Assembly: GCA_025966215.1 (NCBI GenBank) | Contig: JAOPVM010000161.1 | Location: forward strand, 1-5,174 | Reading direction: 5' to 3' | DNA from: Klenkia sp. | GTDB lineage: Bacteria; Actinomycetota; Actinomycetes; Mycobacteriales; Geodermatophilaceae | Length of the DNA stretch: 5,174 nt | Position numbers and translations under genes: made by a program | Notes under the pieces: generated by a model | Database searches by the model: none | What the model was told of the DNA's origin: nothing | What the model saw: the letters and a program-made list of their open reading frames with translations, nothing else | Shown here: one piece after another, positions 1-5,174 of the stretch | How positions within the stretch are numbered: position 1 is the first letter of the stretch | Layout of the letters: each line of letters begins with the position of its first letter

Positions 1-2613
1 GCCGGCGGGGTCGGTACCGCCGCCCTGGGCCACGTCGGGCTTGCCGCCCCCGCGACCGCCCACCGGCGCCGCCGCGGCCTTGAGCAGGTCGCTGGCCGAC
101 ACACCGCGCTCCTGCGCGGCCGGGTTCACCGCCGCCACCAGCGCGACCTTGCCGCCGGACTCCGAGGCCAGCACCACCGCGGCCGGCCGCTGCGCGCCCA
201 GCCGTCCGCGGACGTCGAGCACCAGCGTCCGGAGGTCTCCCCCGGCCAGGCCGGCGGGCGAGCCGGTGACGAGCTGGACGCCGCCGACCTCGCGGGCGGT
301 GCCGGCCAGGTCACCGGCCGCGGCCAGGGTCTGCGCGCCCCGCAGGTCGGCCAGCTCCTTGTCTGCGTCCCGCTGCCGGGCGAGCATGCCGCTCACCCGG
401 TCGAGGAGGCCGTCCTGCGGGGTCTTGAGCAGGTCCGACAGCTGGCGGACCAGATCGCGCTCCCGGGCCAGGTACCGGAAGCCCTCGATGCCGACGACGG
501 CCTCCACGCGCCGGGAGCCGGACCCCACCGAGCTCTCCCCGGTCAGCGCCAGCGGGCCGATCTGGGCGCTGCCACGCACGTGGGTGCCACCGCAGAGCTC
601 GCGCGACCACTCACCGCCGATCTCCACGACCCGGACCTGCTCGCCGTAGGTCTCCCCGAACAGCGCCAGCGCCCCGAACTCACGGGCCTCGGGCAACGTC
701 ATCCACAGCGCCCGGACGGCCTGGTCCTCACGCACCGCGGCGTTGGCGACCTCCTCGATGTCGCTGCGCTGCTGGGTGCTCAACGCGCCCTGCCAGGCGA
801 AGTCCAGCCGCAGGTAGCCCGGGCGGTTGTAGGAGCCGGCCTGCAGCGCCTGCGGGCCGAGCACCCGACGCAGCGCGGCGTGCACCACGTGGGTGCCCGA
901 GTGCGCCTGGCACGCCGAGCGGCGCCACTCCAGGTCGACCTCGGCGGTGAGCTCGACGCCCTCGCGCAGCTCTCCCTCCAGCACCCGCACCTGGTGCACG
1001 ACCAGGCCCTTGACCGGGCGCTGCACGTCGATGACCTCGGCCCGTCCACCGTCCCAGACCAGGTGGCCGGCGTCGGCCACCTGGCCACCGGACTCGGCGT
1101 AGAACGGCGTGCTGTCCAGCACCACGCGGGTCAGCCCACCCGGGCCGGCCACGGGGGCGTCACCGACCAGCCCGAGCACCCGGGAGGCGGTGGTGAGGGT
1201 GTCGTAGGCCCGCCAGTCGGTGGGACCGTGCACGCCCAGCAGCTCCTGGTAGGCCGACACGTCGGCGCCACCGCTGCGCTTGGCTCGGGCGTCGGCCCGC
1301 GCCCGGTCGCGCTGCTCGGTCATCAGCGCGCGGAAGCCGGACTCGTCGACGGTGACGCCCTGCTCGGCGGCCATCTCCAGGGTCAGGTCGATCGGGAAGC
1401 CGTAGGTGTCGTGCAGGCTGAACGCCTGCTGGCCGGTGAGCTGGGTGGTGCCGGCCTGCCGGGCCGAGGCGACCGCGGTCTCCAGCAGCGTGGTGCCCGA
1501 CACCAGGGTGCGGCGGAACGCCTCTTCCTCGGCGTAGGCCACCGACGCGATGCGCTCGAAGTCGGTGGCGAGGTCGGGGTAGCTGGGGCTCATCGCGTCC
1601 CGGCTCACCGGCAGCAGGGTGGGCAGCACCGGCTGGTCGACCCCGAGCACCCGCATGGAGTAGACCGCGCGGCGCAACAGCCGACGCAGGATGTACCCGC
1701 GCCCCTCGTTGCCCGGGGTGATCCCGTCGCCGATGACCATCAGCCCGGACCGCACGTGGTCGGCCACCACCCGCAGCCGGACGTCGGTGTCGTGGTCGGC
1801 GCCGTAGGTGACCCCGGCCAGCTCGGCGGCGCGGCGCAGGACCGGGGAGACCTCGTCGATCTCGTACATGTTGTCGACGCCCTGCAGCAGGAAGGCCACC
1901 CGCTCCAGGCCCATGCCGGTGTCGATGTTCTTCTCCGGCAGGTCGCCGACGACCCGGAACTCCTCCTTGCTCCGGACGTCATCCAGCTCGAACTGCATGA
2001 AGACCAGGTTCCAGATCTCGATGAACCGGTCCCCGGCCTCGTCGACCAGGGGCCCGCCCTCGGGCCCGAACCCCGGGCCCCGATCGAAGTAGATCTCCGA
2101 GCAGGGGCCGCCCGGACCGGCCGCGCCGGTGTGCCAGTAGTTGTCCTTCTTCCCCAGGCGCTGGATGCGCTCAGCTGGCAGCCCGGCGATCCGGGCCCAG
2201 GCCTCCGCCGCCTCGTCGTCGTCGAGGTAGACGGTCACCCACAGCCGGTCGGGGGCGAAGCCCAGGCCACCGTCCTCGACGGACGTGGTGAGCAGCGCCC
2301 ACGCCGCCTCGATGGCGCCTTCCTTGAAGTAGTCGCCGAAGGAGAAGTTGCCGTTCATCTGGAAGAACGTGCCGTGCCGGGTGGTCTTGCCGACCTCCTC
2401 GATGTCGAGGGTGCGCACGCACTTCTGCACGCTGGTCGCCCGCGGGTAGGGCGCGGGCTCCCGGCCGGTCAGGTACGGGATGAAGGGCACCATCCCGGCC
2501 ACGGTGAACAGCAGGGAGGGGTCCGGGGAGACCAGCGAGGCACTGGGGACGACGGTGTGCCCGCGCTTCTCGAAGTGCTCCAGGAAACGGCGGCGGATCT
2601 CGGCGGTCTTCAT
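1..2613 (-). CDS. alaS: Alanine--tRNA ligase (AlaS), C-terminus cut by window edge
   Basis: Cytoplasmic class II aminoacyl-tRNA synthetase that joins alanine to tRNA-Ala using ATP and hydrolyses mischarged Ser- and Gly-tRNA-Ala. The 871 visible codons show all family domains. The catalytic core (about 1-265) has a RHGTFFQMNGNFSFGDYFK block at 79-97, GPGGPCSEI at 166-174 and DTGMGLER at 231-238. The tRNA-recognition helices (about 266-460) begin near GNEGRGYILRRLLRRA (301-316). The editing domain (about 480-715) has FYAESGGQV at 504-512 and the four expected zinc ligands H571, H575, C674 (in CGGTHV) and H678. A C-Ala/DHHA1 domain carries GGRGGGKPD at 852-860. Family length is about 880-900 residues, so roughly 20 are missing off the left edge. 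The ATG at 2611-2613 opens the conserved MKTAEIRRRFLEHFE N-terminus. The Shine-Dalgarno sequence is weak, so translation may rely on coupling. GPGGPC replaces the GPCGPC of E. coli, which I take as actinobacterial variation. Probably co-transcribed with the two small genes upstream. Confidence 0.98.
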   Translation of the reverse strand, partial: MKTAEIRRRFLEHFEKRGHTVVPSASLVSPDPSLLFTVAGMVPFIPYLTGREPAPYPRATSVQKCVRTLDIEEVGKTTRHGTFFQMNGNFSFGDYFKEGAIEAAWALLTTSVEDGGLGFAPDRLWVTVYLDDDEAAEAWARIAGLPAERIQRLGKKDNYWHTGAAGPGGPCSEIYFDRGPGFGPEGGPLVDEAGDRFIEIWNLVFMQFELDDVRSKEEFRVVGDLPEKNIDTGMGLERVAFLLQGVDNMYEIDEVSPVLRRAAELAGVTYGADHDTDVRLRVVADHVRSGLMVIGDGITPGNEGRGYILRRLLRRAVYSMRVLGVDQPVLPTLLPVSRDAMSPSYPDLATDFERIASVAYAEEEAFRRTLVSGTTLLETAVASARQAGTTQLTGQQAFSLHDTYGFPIDLTLEMAAEQGVTVDESGFRALMTEQRDRARADARAKRSGGADVSAYQELLGVHGPTDWRAYDTLTTASRVLGLVGDAPVAGPGGLTRVVLDSTPFYAESGGQVADAGHLVWDGGRAEVIDVQRPVKGLVVHQVRVLEGELREGVELTAEVDLEWRRSACQAHSGTHVVHAALRRVLGPQALQAGSYNRPGYLRLDFAWQGALSTQQRSDIEEVANAAVREDQAVRALWMTLPEAREFGALALFGETYGEQVRVVEIGGEWSRELCGGTHVRGSAQIGPLALTGESSVGSGSRRVEAVVGIEGFRYLARERDLVRQLSDLLKTPQDGLLDRVSGMLARQRDADKELADLRGAQTLAAAGDLAGTAREVGGVQLVTGSPAGLAGGDLRTLVLDVRGRLGAQRPAAVVLASESGGKVALVAAVNPAAQERGVSASDLLKAAAAPVGGRGGGKPDVAQGGGTDPAG

Positions 2614-2627
2614 CTCTGCTTCATCTC
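2608..2627 (-). repeat. Tandem 9-bp duplication GAGATGAAG at the alaS start
   Basis: Read on the minus strand, GAGATGAAG occurs at 2619-2627 and again at 2608-2616, separated by CA. The second copy supplies the alaS start codon and its second codon (ATG AAG). The first copy supplies an out-of-frame ATG at 2622-2624 that would read M-K-Q-R-stop, its TGA (2610-2612) overlapping the alaS ATG. The duplication occupies the place where a Shine-Dalgarno sequence would lie. The only purine-rich match there is the GAGA of the first copy, about 10 bases upstream of the start. Confidence 0.7.
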
Positions 2628-2635
2628 GTGGGGGT

Positions 2636-2656
2636 GGCCCCGCGCGCTGCGGGGCC
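2636..2656 (-). other. GC hairpin between the DUF6167 gene and alaS
   Basis: GGCCCCGC (2636-2643) and GCGGGGCC (2649-2656) form a perfect 8-bp all-GC stem around a 5-base loop. It lies 17 bases after the DUF6167 stop codon and 22 bases before the alaS ATG. No T-run follows on either strand, so it is not a classical intrinsic terminator. A smaller alternative stem, CCGGT/ACCGG (2655-2659 with 2664-2668), overlaps its right edge by two bases. It could act as a partial terminator, a processing or stability element, or nothing. Confidence 0.4.
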
Positions 2657-2673
2657 GGTGGTGACCGGTGGGG

Positions 2674-2979
2674 TCAGTGGTCGGCGGAGTGCGCGCCCCG
2701 GCGGGCGGCGATCGCGGCCTGACCACCGGCCGTGGCGTCCTCCCGGGTGGGGAGCGGTGCGTCCAGGCCGGTGCCCGAGCGCAGCTCCTCCTCGCGGCCG
2801 GCGGCCGCCGCGCGCACGTCGGCACCGAAGTCGGCGATCGCGTCACCGAGGTCGCGCAGCCCGTCGGCGAGCTGACCGGCGACCGACTGCGGGGTGAGCT
2901 TCTCGGCGGCCTGGGAGAGCTTGCGGACGGCGAGGACGCCGATGGTGATGCCCATGGTGAGCCAGAACAGCCGGCGCAT
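2674..2979 (-). CDS. DUF6167-type small membrane-anchored protein, unknown function
   Basis: 101-residue protein of no known function. The N-terminus (about 4-18, LFWLTMGITIGVLAV) is one short hydrophobic segment preceded by two arginines, so it is probably a single-pass membrane anchor. A predicted amphipathic helix follows (about 20-60, LSQAAEKLTP... to ...FGADVRAAAA), then a charged, probably disordered tail ending in HSADH. Size, N-terminal pattern and position directly before alaS match the actinobacterial DUF6167 family, which I assign by recognition and not by search. The ATG at 2977-2979 shares its A with the TGA stop of the DUF948 gene (TGATG). No strong Shine-Dalgarno sequence is visible, so translation is probably coupled to the upstream gene. 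It may form a pair with the DUF948 protein at the membrane, but this is inferred only from adjacency. Confidence 0.85.
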   Translation of the reverse strand: MRRLFWLTMGITIGVLAVRKLSQAAEKLTPQSVAGQLADGLRDLGDAIADFGADVRAAAAGREEELRSGTGLDAPLPTREDATAGGQAAIAARRGAHSADH

Positions 2980-3395
2980 CAGGCGGCCCGCCGACGGGCG
3001 CGACGCTCGTCCTTGGCCGAGCGCTGGGCGGTGGCGGCGGCCTGGCCCTCGCGCTTCTTGGTGACCGCGCTGCGCACGCCGTAGCTGAAGGCCGCGGCCT
3101 TGATCAGCGGGCTGCCCAGGGTCGCGGCGAACACGCTGGTCAGCGCCGCCACGTTGCTGGACACGTTCGCGGCGTTGCCGGTGATGTCGTCGACCCGCTC
3201 GAGGTTGGCGTTCACGTGGGTCACCGTGGTGGAGGCCTGGCTCAGGATCGGCTGGCTCTGCTCCCGGACCTGGCGGATGGTCAACGTGGTCTCGTCCAGC
3301 GTGCGGCCCAGCTTCAACACCGGGACGGCGAGCAGCAGCACCAGCACCACCAGCGCGCCGGCGGCGATGAGCCCGGCGATCTCTCCTGCGGACAC
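2979..3395 (-). CDS. DUF948 domain-containing membrane protein
   Basis: 138-residue protein of unknown function. Residues about 5-27 (IAGLIAAGALVVLVLLLAVPVLKL) form one transmembrane helix. Residues about 28-85 are a long polar helix with coiled-coil-like spacing (LDETTLTIRQVREQSQPIL..., NANLERVDDITGNAANVSSNV), as in DUF948 proteins. LGSPLIKAAAFSYGVRSAV follows, then a strongly basic tail (KKREGQ... to ...ERRARRRAA). The start is a GTG at 3393-3395, chosen because it directly precedes the hydrophobic helix and has a good Shine-Dalgarno sequence 7 bases upstream. It ends in a TGATG overlap with the DUF6167-type gene. Its own promoter probably lies in the 95-base gap after rarA. The anchored-helix architecture suggests a scaffold or envelope role, but there is no direct evidence for that. 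Confidence 0.9.
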   Translation of the reverse strand: MSAGEIAGLIAAGALVVLVLLLAVPVLKLGRTLDETTLTIRQVREQSQPILSQASTTVTHVNANLERVDDITGNAANVSSNVAALTSVFAATLGSPLIKAAAFSYGVRSAVTKKREGQAAATAQRSAKDERRARRRAA

Positions 3396-3402
3396 GGGGA
3401 GG

Positions 3403-3410
3403 TCCCTCTC
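3403..3410 (-). promoter_or_regulatory. Ribosome binding site of the DUF948 gene
   Basis: On the minus strand GAGAGGGA lies 7 bases before the GTG at 3395 and supports that start. The surrounding bases closely resemble the site before the aldo/keto reductase at the other end of the window (GAGAGGA, 7 bases, GTG). Confidence 0.6.
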
Positions 3411-3428
3411 GTCGGTCGAACGCGTCGC

Positions 3429-3447
3429 CCGCCGGGTCGGCCGGCGG
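3429..3447 (-). other. GC hairpin in the DUF948 leader / downstream of rarA
   Basis: CCGCCGG (3429-3435) and CCGGCGG (3441-3447) form a perfect 7-bp stem with a 5-base loop. On the minus strand it lies about 43 bases after the rarA stop codon and 33 bases before the DUF948 start. It starts 8 bases downstream of the proposed -10 box, so it would lie at or near the very 5' end of the operon mRNA. No T-run follows. It could weaken rarA read-through or structure the DUF948 leader. Confidence 0.35.
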
Positions 3448-3455
3448 CTCGGGCC

Positions 3456-3478
3456 ACCCTAACCGCGGGGTCGGACAG
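3456..3478 (-). promoter_or_regulatory. Candidate promoter of the DUF948-DUF6167-alaS operon (damage-type geometry)
   Basis: On the minus strand, CTGTCCGAC (3470-3478) is followed by exactly 8 bases and then TAGGGT (3456-3461), a TAnnnT -10 box of the actinobacterial type. The layout follows the mycobacterial RecA-independent, PafBC-activated consensus TTGTCRGTG-N8-TAnnnT. The left box keeps TGTC and the G at position 7, but positions 1, 6, 8 and 9 differ. No good canonical -35 box lies 17-18 bases upstream of the -10. The left box overlaps the odd palindrome CGGACAGTCCG (3472-3482). Transcription would start near 3449 and leave a leader of about 55 bases. The -10 call is moderately secure; the regulator is inferred. 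Confidence 0.45.
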
Positions 3479-3490
3479 TCCGGCGGGAGT

Positions 3491-4828
3491 TCACCGGGTG
3501 CGCCGGACGATGGCCCGCAACTTGGCCAGCCGGGCGCCGATCGCGGCCTCGGCCCCGCGGCCGGTCGGGCGGTAGTAGTCCCGCCCGACCAGCGCGTCCG
3601 GCGGGTACTGCTGGGCCAGCACACCGTCGGGGTGGTCGTGCGGGTAGGCGTACGTCGCGCCGTGCCCGAGCTTCTTCGCGCCGCTGTAGTGGGCATCGCG
3701 CAGCCCGGGCGGCACCGGCCCGGCCAGCCCGGCCCGGACGTCGCCGACGGACTCCCCGATCGCGGTGGTCAACGCGTTGGACTTGGGCGCCGTCGCCAGG
3801 TGGACCGTCGCCTGGGCGAGGGCGAAGTGCCCCTCGGGCATGCCGATGAAGGCCACCGCGTCGGCCGCGGCGACCGCGACGCCCAGAGCCGTGGGGTCGG
3901 CCATCCCGATGTCCTCGCTGGCGCTGATCACCAGCCGCCGGGCGATGAACCGGGGGTCCTCCCCCGCCTCGACCATCCGGGCCAGGTAGTGCAGCGCGGC
4001 GTCGACGTCGGATCCCCGGACGCTCTTGATCAGCGCGCTGGCCACGTCGTAGTGCTGGTCGCCCTGCCGGTCGTAGCGCACCGCGGCCTGGGCCACGGCG
4101 GTCTCCAGGGTGGGGAGGTCCAGCGTCGTCGTCCCGGCTGCCTTCGCGGCACCCGCGCCGGACTCCAGCGCCGTCAGCGCCTTGCGGGCGTCCCCGCCGG
4201 CCACCCGCAGCAGGTGTTCCTCCGCCTCCTCGGTGAGGGTGACCGCGCCGTCGAGCCCGCGGTCGGAGGCGATCGCCCGGTGCAGCACCTCGCGGACGTC
4301 CTCGTCGCTCAGCGACTGCAGGGCCAGGACCAGCGAGCGGGACAGCAGCGGGGAGACCACCGAGAAGAAGGGGTTCTCCGTCGTCGCGGCGATCAGGCTG
4401 ACGATCCGGTCCTCGACGGCGGACAGCAGCGAGTCCTGCTGGGTCTTGGAGAAGCGGTGGACCTCGTCGATGAAGAGCACGGTGCGCCGGTTGCCGTGGG
4501 TCAGCTCGCGCTTGGCCGTCGCGATGACCGCACGGACCTCCTTGACCCCGGCGTCGAGCGCGGACAGCTGCACGAACGAGCGCTTGGTGGCCAGCGAGAT
4601 GACGTGCGCCAGCGTGGTCTTGCCGGTGCCGGGCGGGCCGTAGAGCACCAGCGACATCGGCTCGTCGGCCTCGACCAGCCGGCGCAGCGGCGCGCGCGGG
4701 CCGAGCAGGTGCTTCTGGCCGACCACCTCGTCCAGCCCCCGCGGCCGCATCCGCACCGCCAGCGGCGCCCCGGGGTCGAGGGCCGGGCGGGCGCCCTCCT
4801 CGGGTTCGGGGTCGAACAGCGTGCTCAC
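3491..4828 (-). CDS. rarA: Replication-associated recombination protein A (RarA/MgsA), AAA+ ATPase
   Basis: 445-residue cytoplasmic AAA+ ATPase of the RarA/MgsA/WRNIP1 family, related to clamp-loader and RuvB-type ATPases, acting at stalled replication forks and single-strand/duplex junctions. Visible motifs: an N-terminal [16 protein letters not shown] block (28-43), Walker A GPPGTGKT (64-71), Walker B LFIDE with VHRF (118-126), a sensor 1 region AATTENPFF (147-155), the SPLLSRS arginine-finger segment (159-165, R164), and sensor 2 GGDARKAL (211-218). The C-terminal MgsA region follows, with [21 protein letters not shown] (265-285) and [20 protein letters not shown] (293-312), and ends in IVRRTR. 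Length is normal for the family. The GTG at 4826-4828 is chosen because the family N-terminus (xSTLFD) begins there. A longer in-frame extension to 5053 runs antisense through the reductase and has no family similarity. There is no Shine-Dalgarno sequence, and a -10-like box lies 7 bases upstream, so the mRNA may be leaderless. Confidence 0.96.
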   Translation of the reverse strand: MSTLFDPEPEEGARPALDPGAPLAVRMRPRGLDEVVGQKHLLGPRAPLRRLVEADEPMSLVLYGPPGTGKTTLAHVISLATKRSFVQLSALDAGVKEVRAVIATAKRELTHGNRRTVLFIDEVHRFSKTQQDSLLSAVEDRIVSLIAATTENPFFSVVSPLLSRSLVLALQSLSDEDVREVLHRAIASDRGLDGAVTLTEEAEEHLLRVAGGDARKALTALESGAGAAKAAGTTTLDLPTLETAVAQAAVRYDRQGDQHYDVASALIKSVRGSDVDAALHYLARMVEAGEDPRFIARRLVISASEDIGMADPTALGVAVAAADAVAFIGMPEGHFALAQATVHLATAPKSNALTTAIGESVGDVRAGLAGPVPPGLRDAHYSGAKKLGHGATYAYPHDHPDGVLAQQYPPDALVGRDYYRPTGRGAEAAIGARLAKLRAIVRRTR

Positions 4829-4835
4829 GCTTGCG

Positions 4836-4858
4836 ACGCTACCGCCGGGGGCAGACAG
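4836..4858 (-). promoter_or_regulatory. Candidate rarA promoter (damage-type geometry, leaderless)
   Basis: On the minus strand, CTGTCTGCC (4850-4858) is followed by exactly 8 bases and TAGCGT (4836-4841), matching TAnnnT. The element has the same geometry as the one before the DUF948 gene, and the two share GGACTGTC as well as CCC at the start of the N8 spacer. It resembles the PafBC-type consensus TTGTCRGTG-N8-TAnnnT in TGTC, G7, the spacing and the -10, but differs at positions 1, 6, 8 and 9 of the left box. TAGCGT ends 7 bases before the rarA GTG, so transcription would start at or next to the start codon. The canonical -35 position holds only TCGGGA, a poor match. Confidence 0.45.
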
Positions 4859-4878
4859 TCCCGACCGACATCCACCAC

Positions 4879-4885
4879 GAGAGGA
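4879..4885 (+). promoter_or_regulatory. Ribosome binding site of the aldo/keto reductase gene
   Basis: GAGAGGA lies 7 bases before the GTG at 4893. It decides in favour of this GTG over the internal ATG at codon 24, which would remove the first strand of the conserved barrel. Confidence 0.65.
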
Positions 4886-4892
4886 CCACCCC

Positions 4893-5174
4893 GTGCAGCA
4901 CCGCACCATCGGCAACGACGTCGTCGGCAGGGTCAGCGTGTCCGCGGTCGGGCTGGGCGCCATGCCGCTCTCGGTCGGCGACCGGCCCTCCCCCGACGCG
5001 GCCGACGCCGTCGTCCACGCCGCCCTCGACGCCGGGGTCACGCTGATCGACACCGCCGACGCCTACTGCCTGGACGCCTCGGAGGTCGGGCACAACGAGC
5101 GCACCGTGGCCCGCGCCGTCCGTTCCTGGGGCGGGTCGGCCGACGTGCTCATCGCGACCAAGGGCGGGCACACC
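4893..5174 (+). CDS. Aldo/keto reductase, N-terminal part (cut by window edge)
   Basis: First 94 residues of an NAD(P)H-dependent aldo/keto reductase, a cytoplasmic (beta/alpha)8-barrel oxidoreductase that reduces aldehydes and ketones. The start [24 protein letters not shown] (4-27) is the family's N-terminal hairpin and first strand. [14 protein letters not shown] (46-59) carries the catalytic Asp53 and Tyr58. [10 protein letters not shown] (83-92) carries the catalytic Lys90. The fourth residue of the tetrad, a His, would lie beyond the right edge. [17 protein letters not shown] (64-80) matches the helix after strand 2, where E-x-x-x-G-x-x-L/V-type sequences are usual. Complete members have about 280-340 residues, so most of the gene is outside the window. 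It is divergent from rarA. The substrate cannot be predicted, and nothing in the window ties it to DNA repair. Confidence 0.93.
   Translation, partial: MQHRTIGNDVVGRVSVSAVGLGAMPLSVGDRPSPDAADAVVHAALDAGVTLIDTADAYCLDASEVGHNERTVARAVRSWGGSADVLIATKGGHT

Larger units (their letters stand above)
4829..4892. promoter_or_regulatory. Divergent rarA / aldo-keto reductase intergenic region
   Basis: These 64 bases separate two divergent start codons, so both promoters must overlap here or lie inside the neighbouring genes. The rarA-directed element is described separately. In the plus direction the best pair I see is TTGCGA (4831-4836), 17 bases, then GACAGT (4854-4859). The -35 is fair and the -10 poor. 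This pair overlaps the rarA element, which would link the two promoters if both are real. No hairpin terminator or long palindrome is visible. Confidence 0.35.

Noticed and set aside
166..1740. Possible frameshifts or broken domains in alaS
   Set aside because: Reading from the ATG at 2613 to the window edge gives 871 uninterrupted codons with motifs in the expected order and spacing. The missing end is only the window edge.
580..2664. 694-codon open frame on the plus strand, antisense to alaS
   Set aside because: The minus strand is unmistakably alaS with all family motifs. The antisense frame is a by-product of the GC-rich codon pattern, has low-complexity composition and resembles no family.
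2614..2673. T-box or other amino-acid-responsive leader for alaS
   Set aside because: The 60-base gap is too short for a T-box, shows no T-box consensus and has no run of alanine codons in a leader peptide.
3324..3358. Repeat-like run of GCAGCAGCACCAGCACCACC
   Set aside because: It encodes the leucine/valine-rich transmembrane helix of the DUF948 protein. The repetition comes from the preferred Leu and Val codons.
3416..3431. TCGAAC, a possible LexA/SOS box half-site upstream of the DUF948 gene
   Set aside because: The second half (expected GTTCGA after 4 bases) matches at only one of six positions. A similar lone TCGAAC at 4812-4817 lies inside rarA codons.
2674..3696. 340-codon frame containing the DUF6167-type protein with a long N-terminal extension
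   Set aside because: The extension is antisense-like, arginine/proline-rich text running over the DUF948 gene and the rarA end. The ATG at 2979 gives the membrane-helix start and the TGATG overlap.
4829..5053. 75-codon upstream extension of rarA in frame to an ATG at 5053
   Set aside because: It covers the divergent reductase N-terminus in antisense. The residues do not resemble RarA, and the family N-terminus begins at the GTG at 4828.

Overview
The window is chromosomal DNA from a very GC-rich actinobacterium. The evidence is strong G/C preference at third codon positions, GTG starts, an actinobacterial form of alanyl-tRNA synthetase, and the gene order rarA - DUF948 - DUF6167 - alaS, known from many actinomycetes. 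The protein sequences look most like Geodermatophilaceae or relatives (Blastococcus, Modestobacter). That placement is an impression and was not computed.

Layout. Nearly everything reads on the minus strand, from right to left. rarA (3491-4828) encodes a complete AAA+ replication-associated recombination ATPase. After a 95-base gap comes a two-gene set of small membrane-anchored proteins, a DUF948 protein (2979-3395) and a DUF6167-type protein (2674-2979). Their stop and start codons overlap as TGATG. After 60 bases follows alaS (1-2613), complete at its start and cut by the left window edge about 20 codons before its expected end. To the right of rarA, divergently transcribed, is the first 94 codons of an aldo/keto reductase (4893-5174, cut by the right edge). 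The only non-coding stretches are 2614-2673, 3396-3490 and 4829-4892. None exceeds 300 bases.

How the genes relate. The two small genes and alaS are probably one transcription unit starting in 3396-3490. AlaS charges tRNA-Ala and edits mischarged tRNA. RarA acts at stalled replication forks. The reductase is probably unrelated metabolism.

The most interesting signal is regulatory. The upstream regions of rarA and of the DUF948 gene share an element, GGACTGTC followed at identical spacing by a TAnnnT -10 box (CTGTC-n4-N8-TAnnnT). Its geometry matches the mycobacterial RecA-independent DNA-damage promoters (TTGTCRGTG-N8-TAnnnT, activated by PafBC), although the left box matches only partly. 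If real, it would place rarA, and perhaps the alaS operon, under damage control. At rarA the -10 box ends 7 bases before the GTG start with no Shine-Dalgarno sequence, which suggests a leaderless mRNA. I found no phage, CRISPR, insertion sequence, RNA gene or clearly novel multi-gene system.
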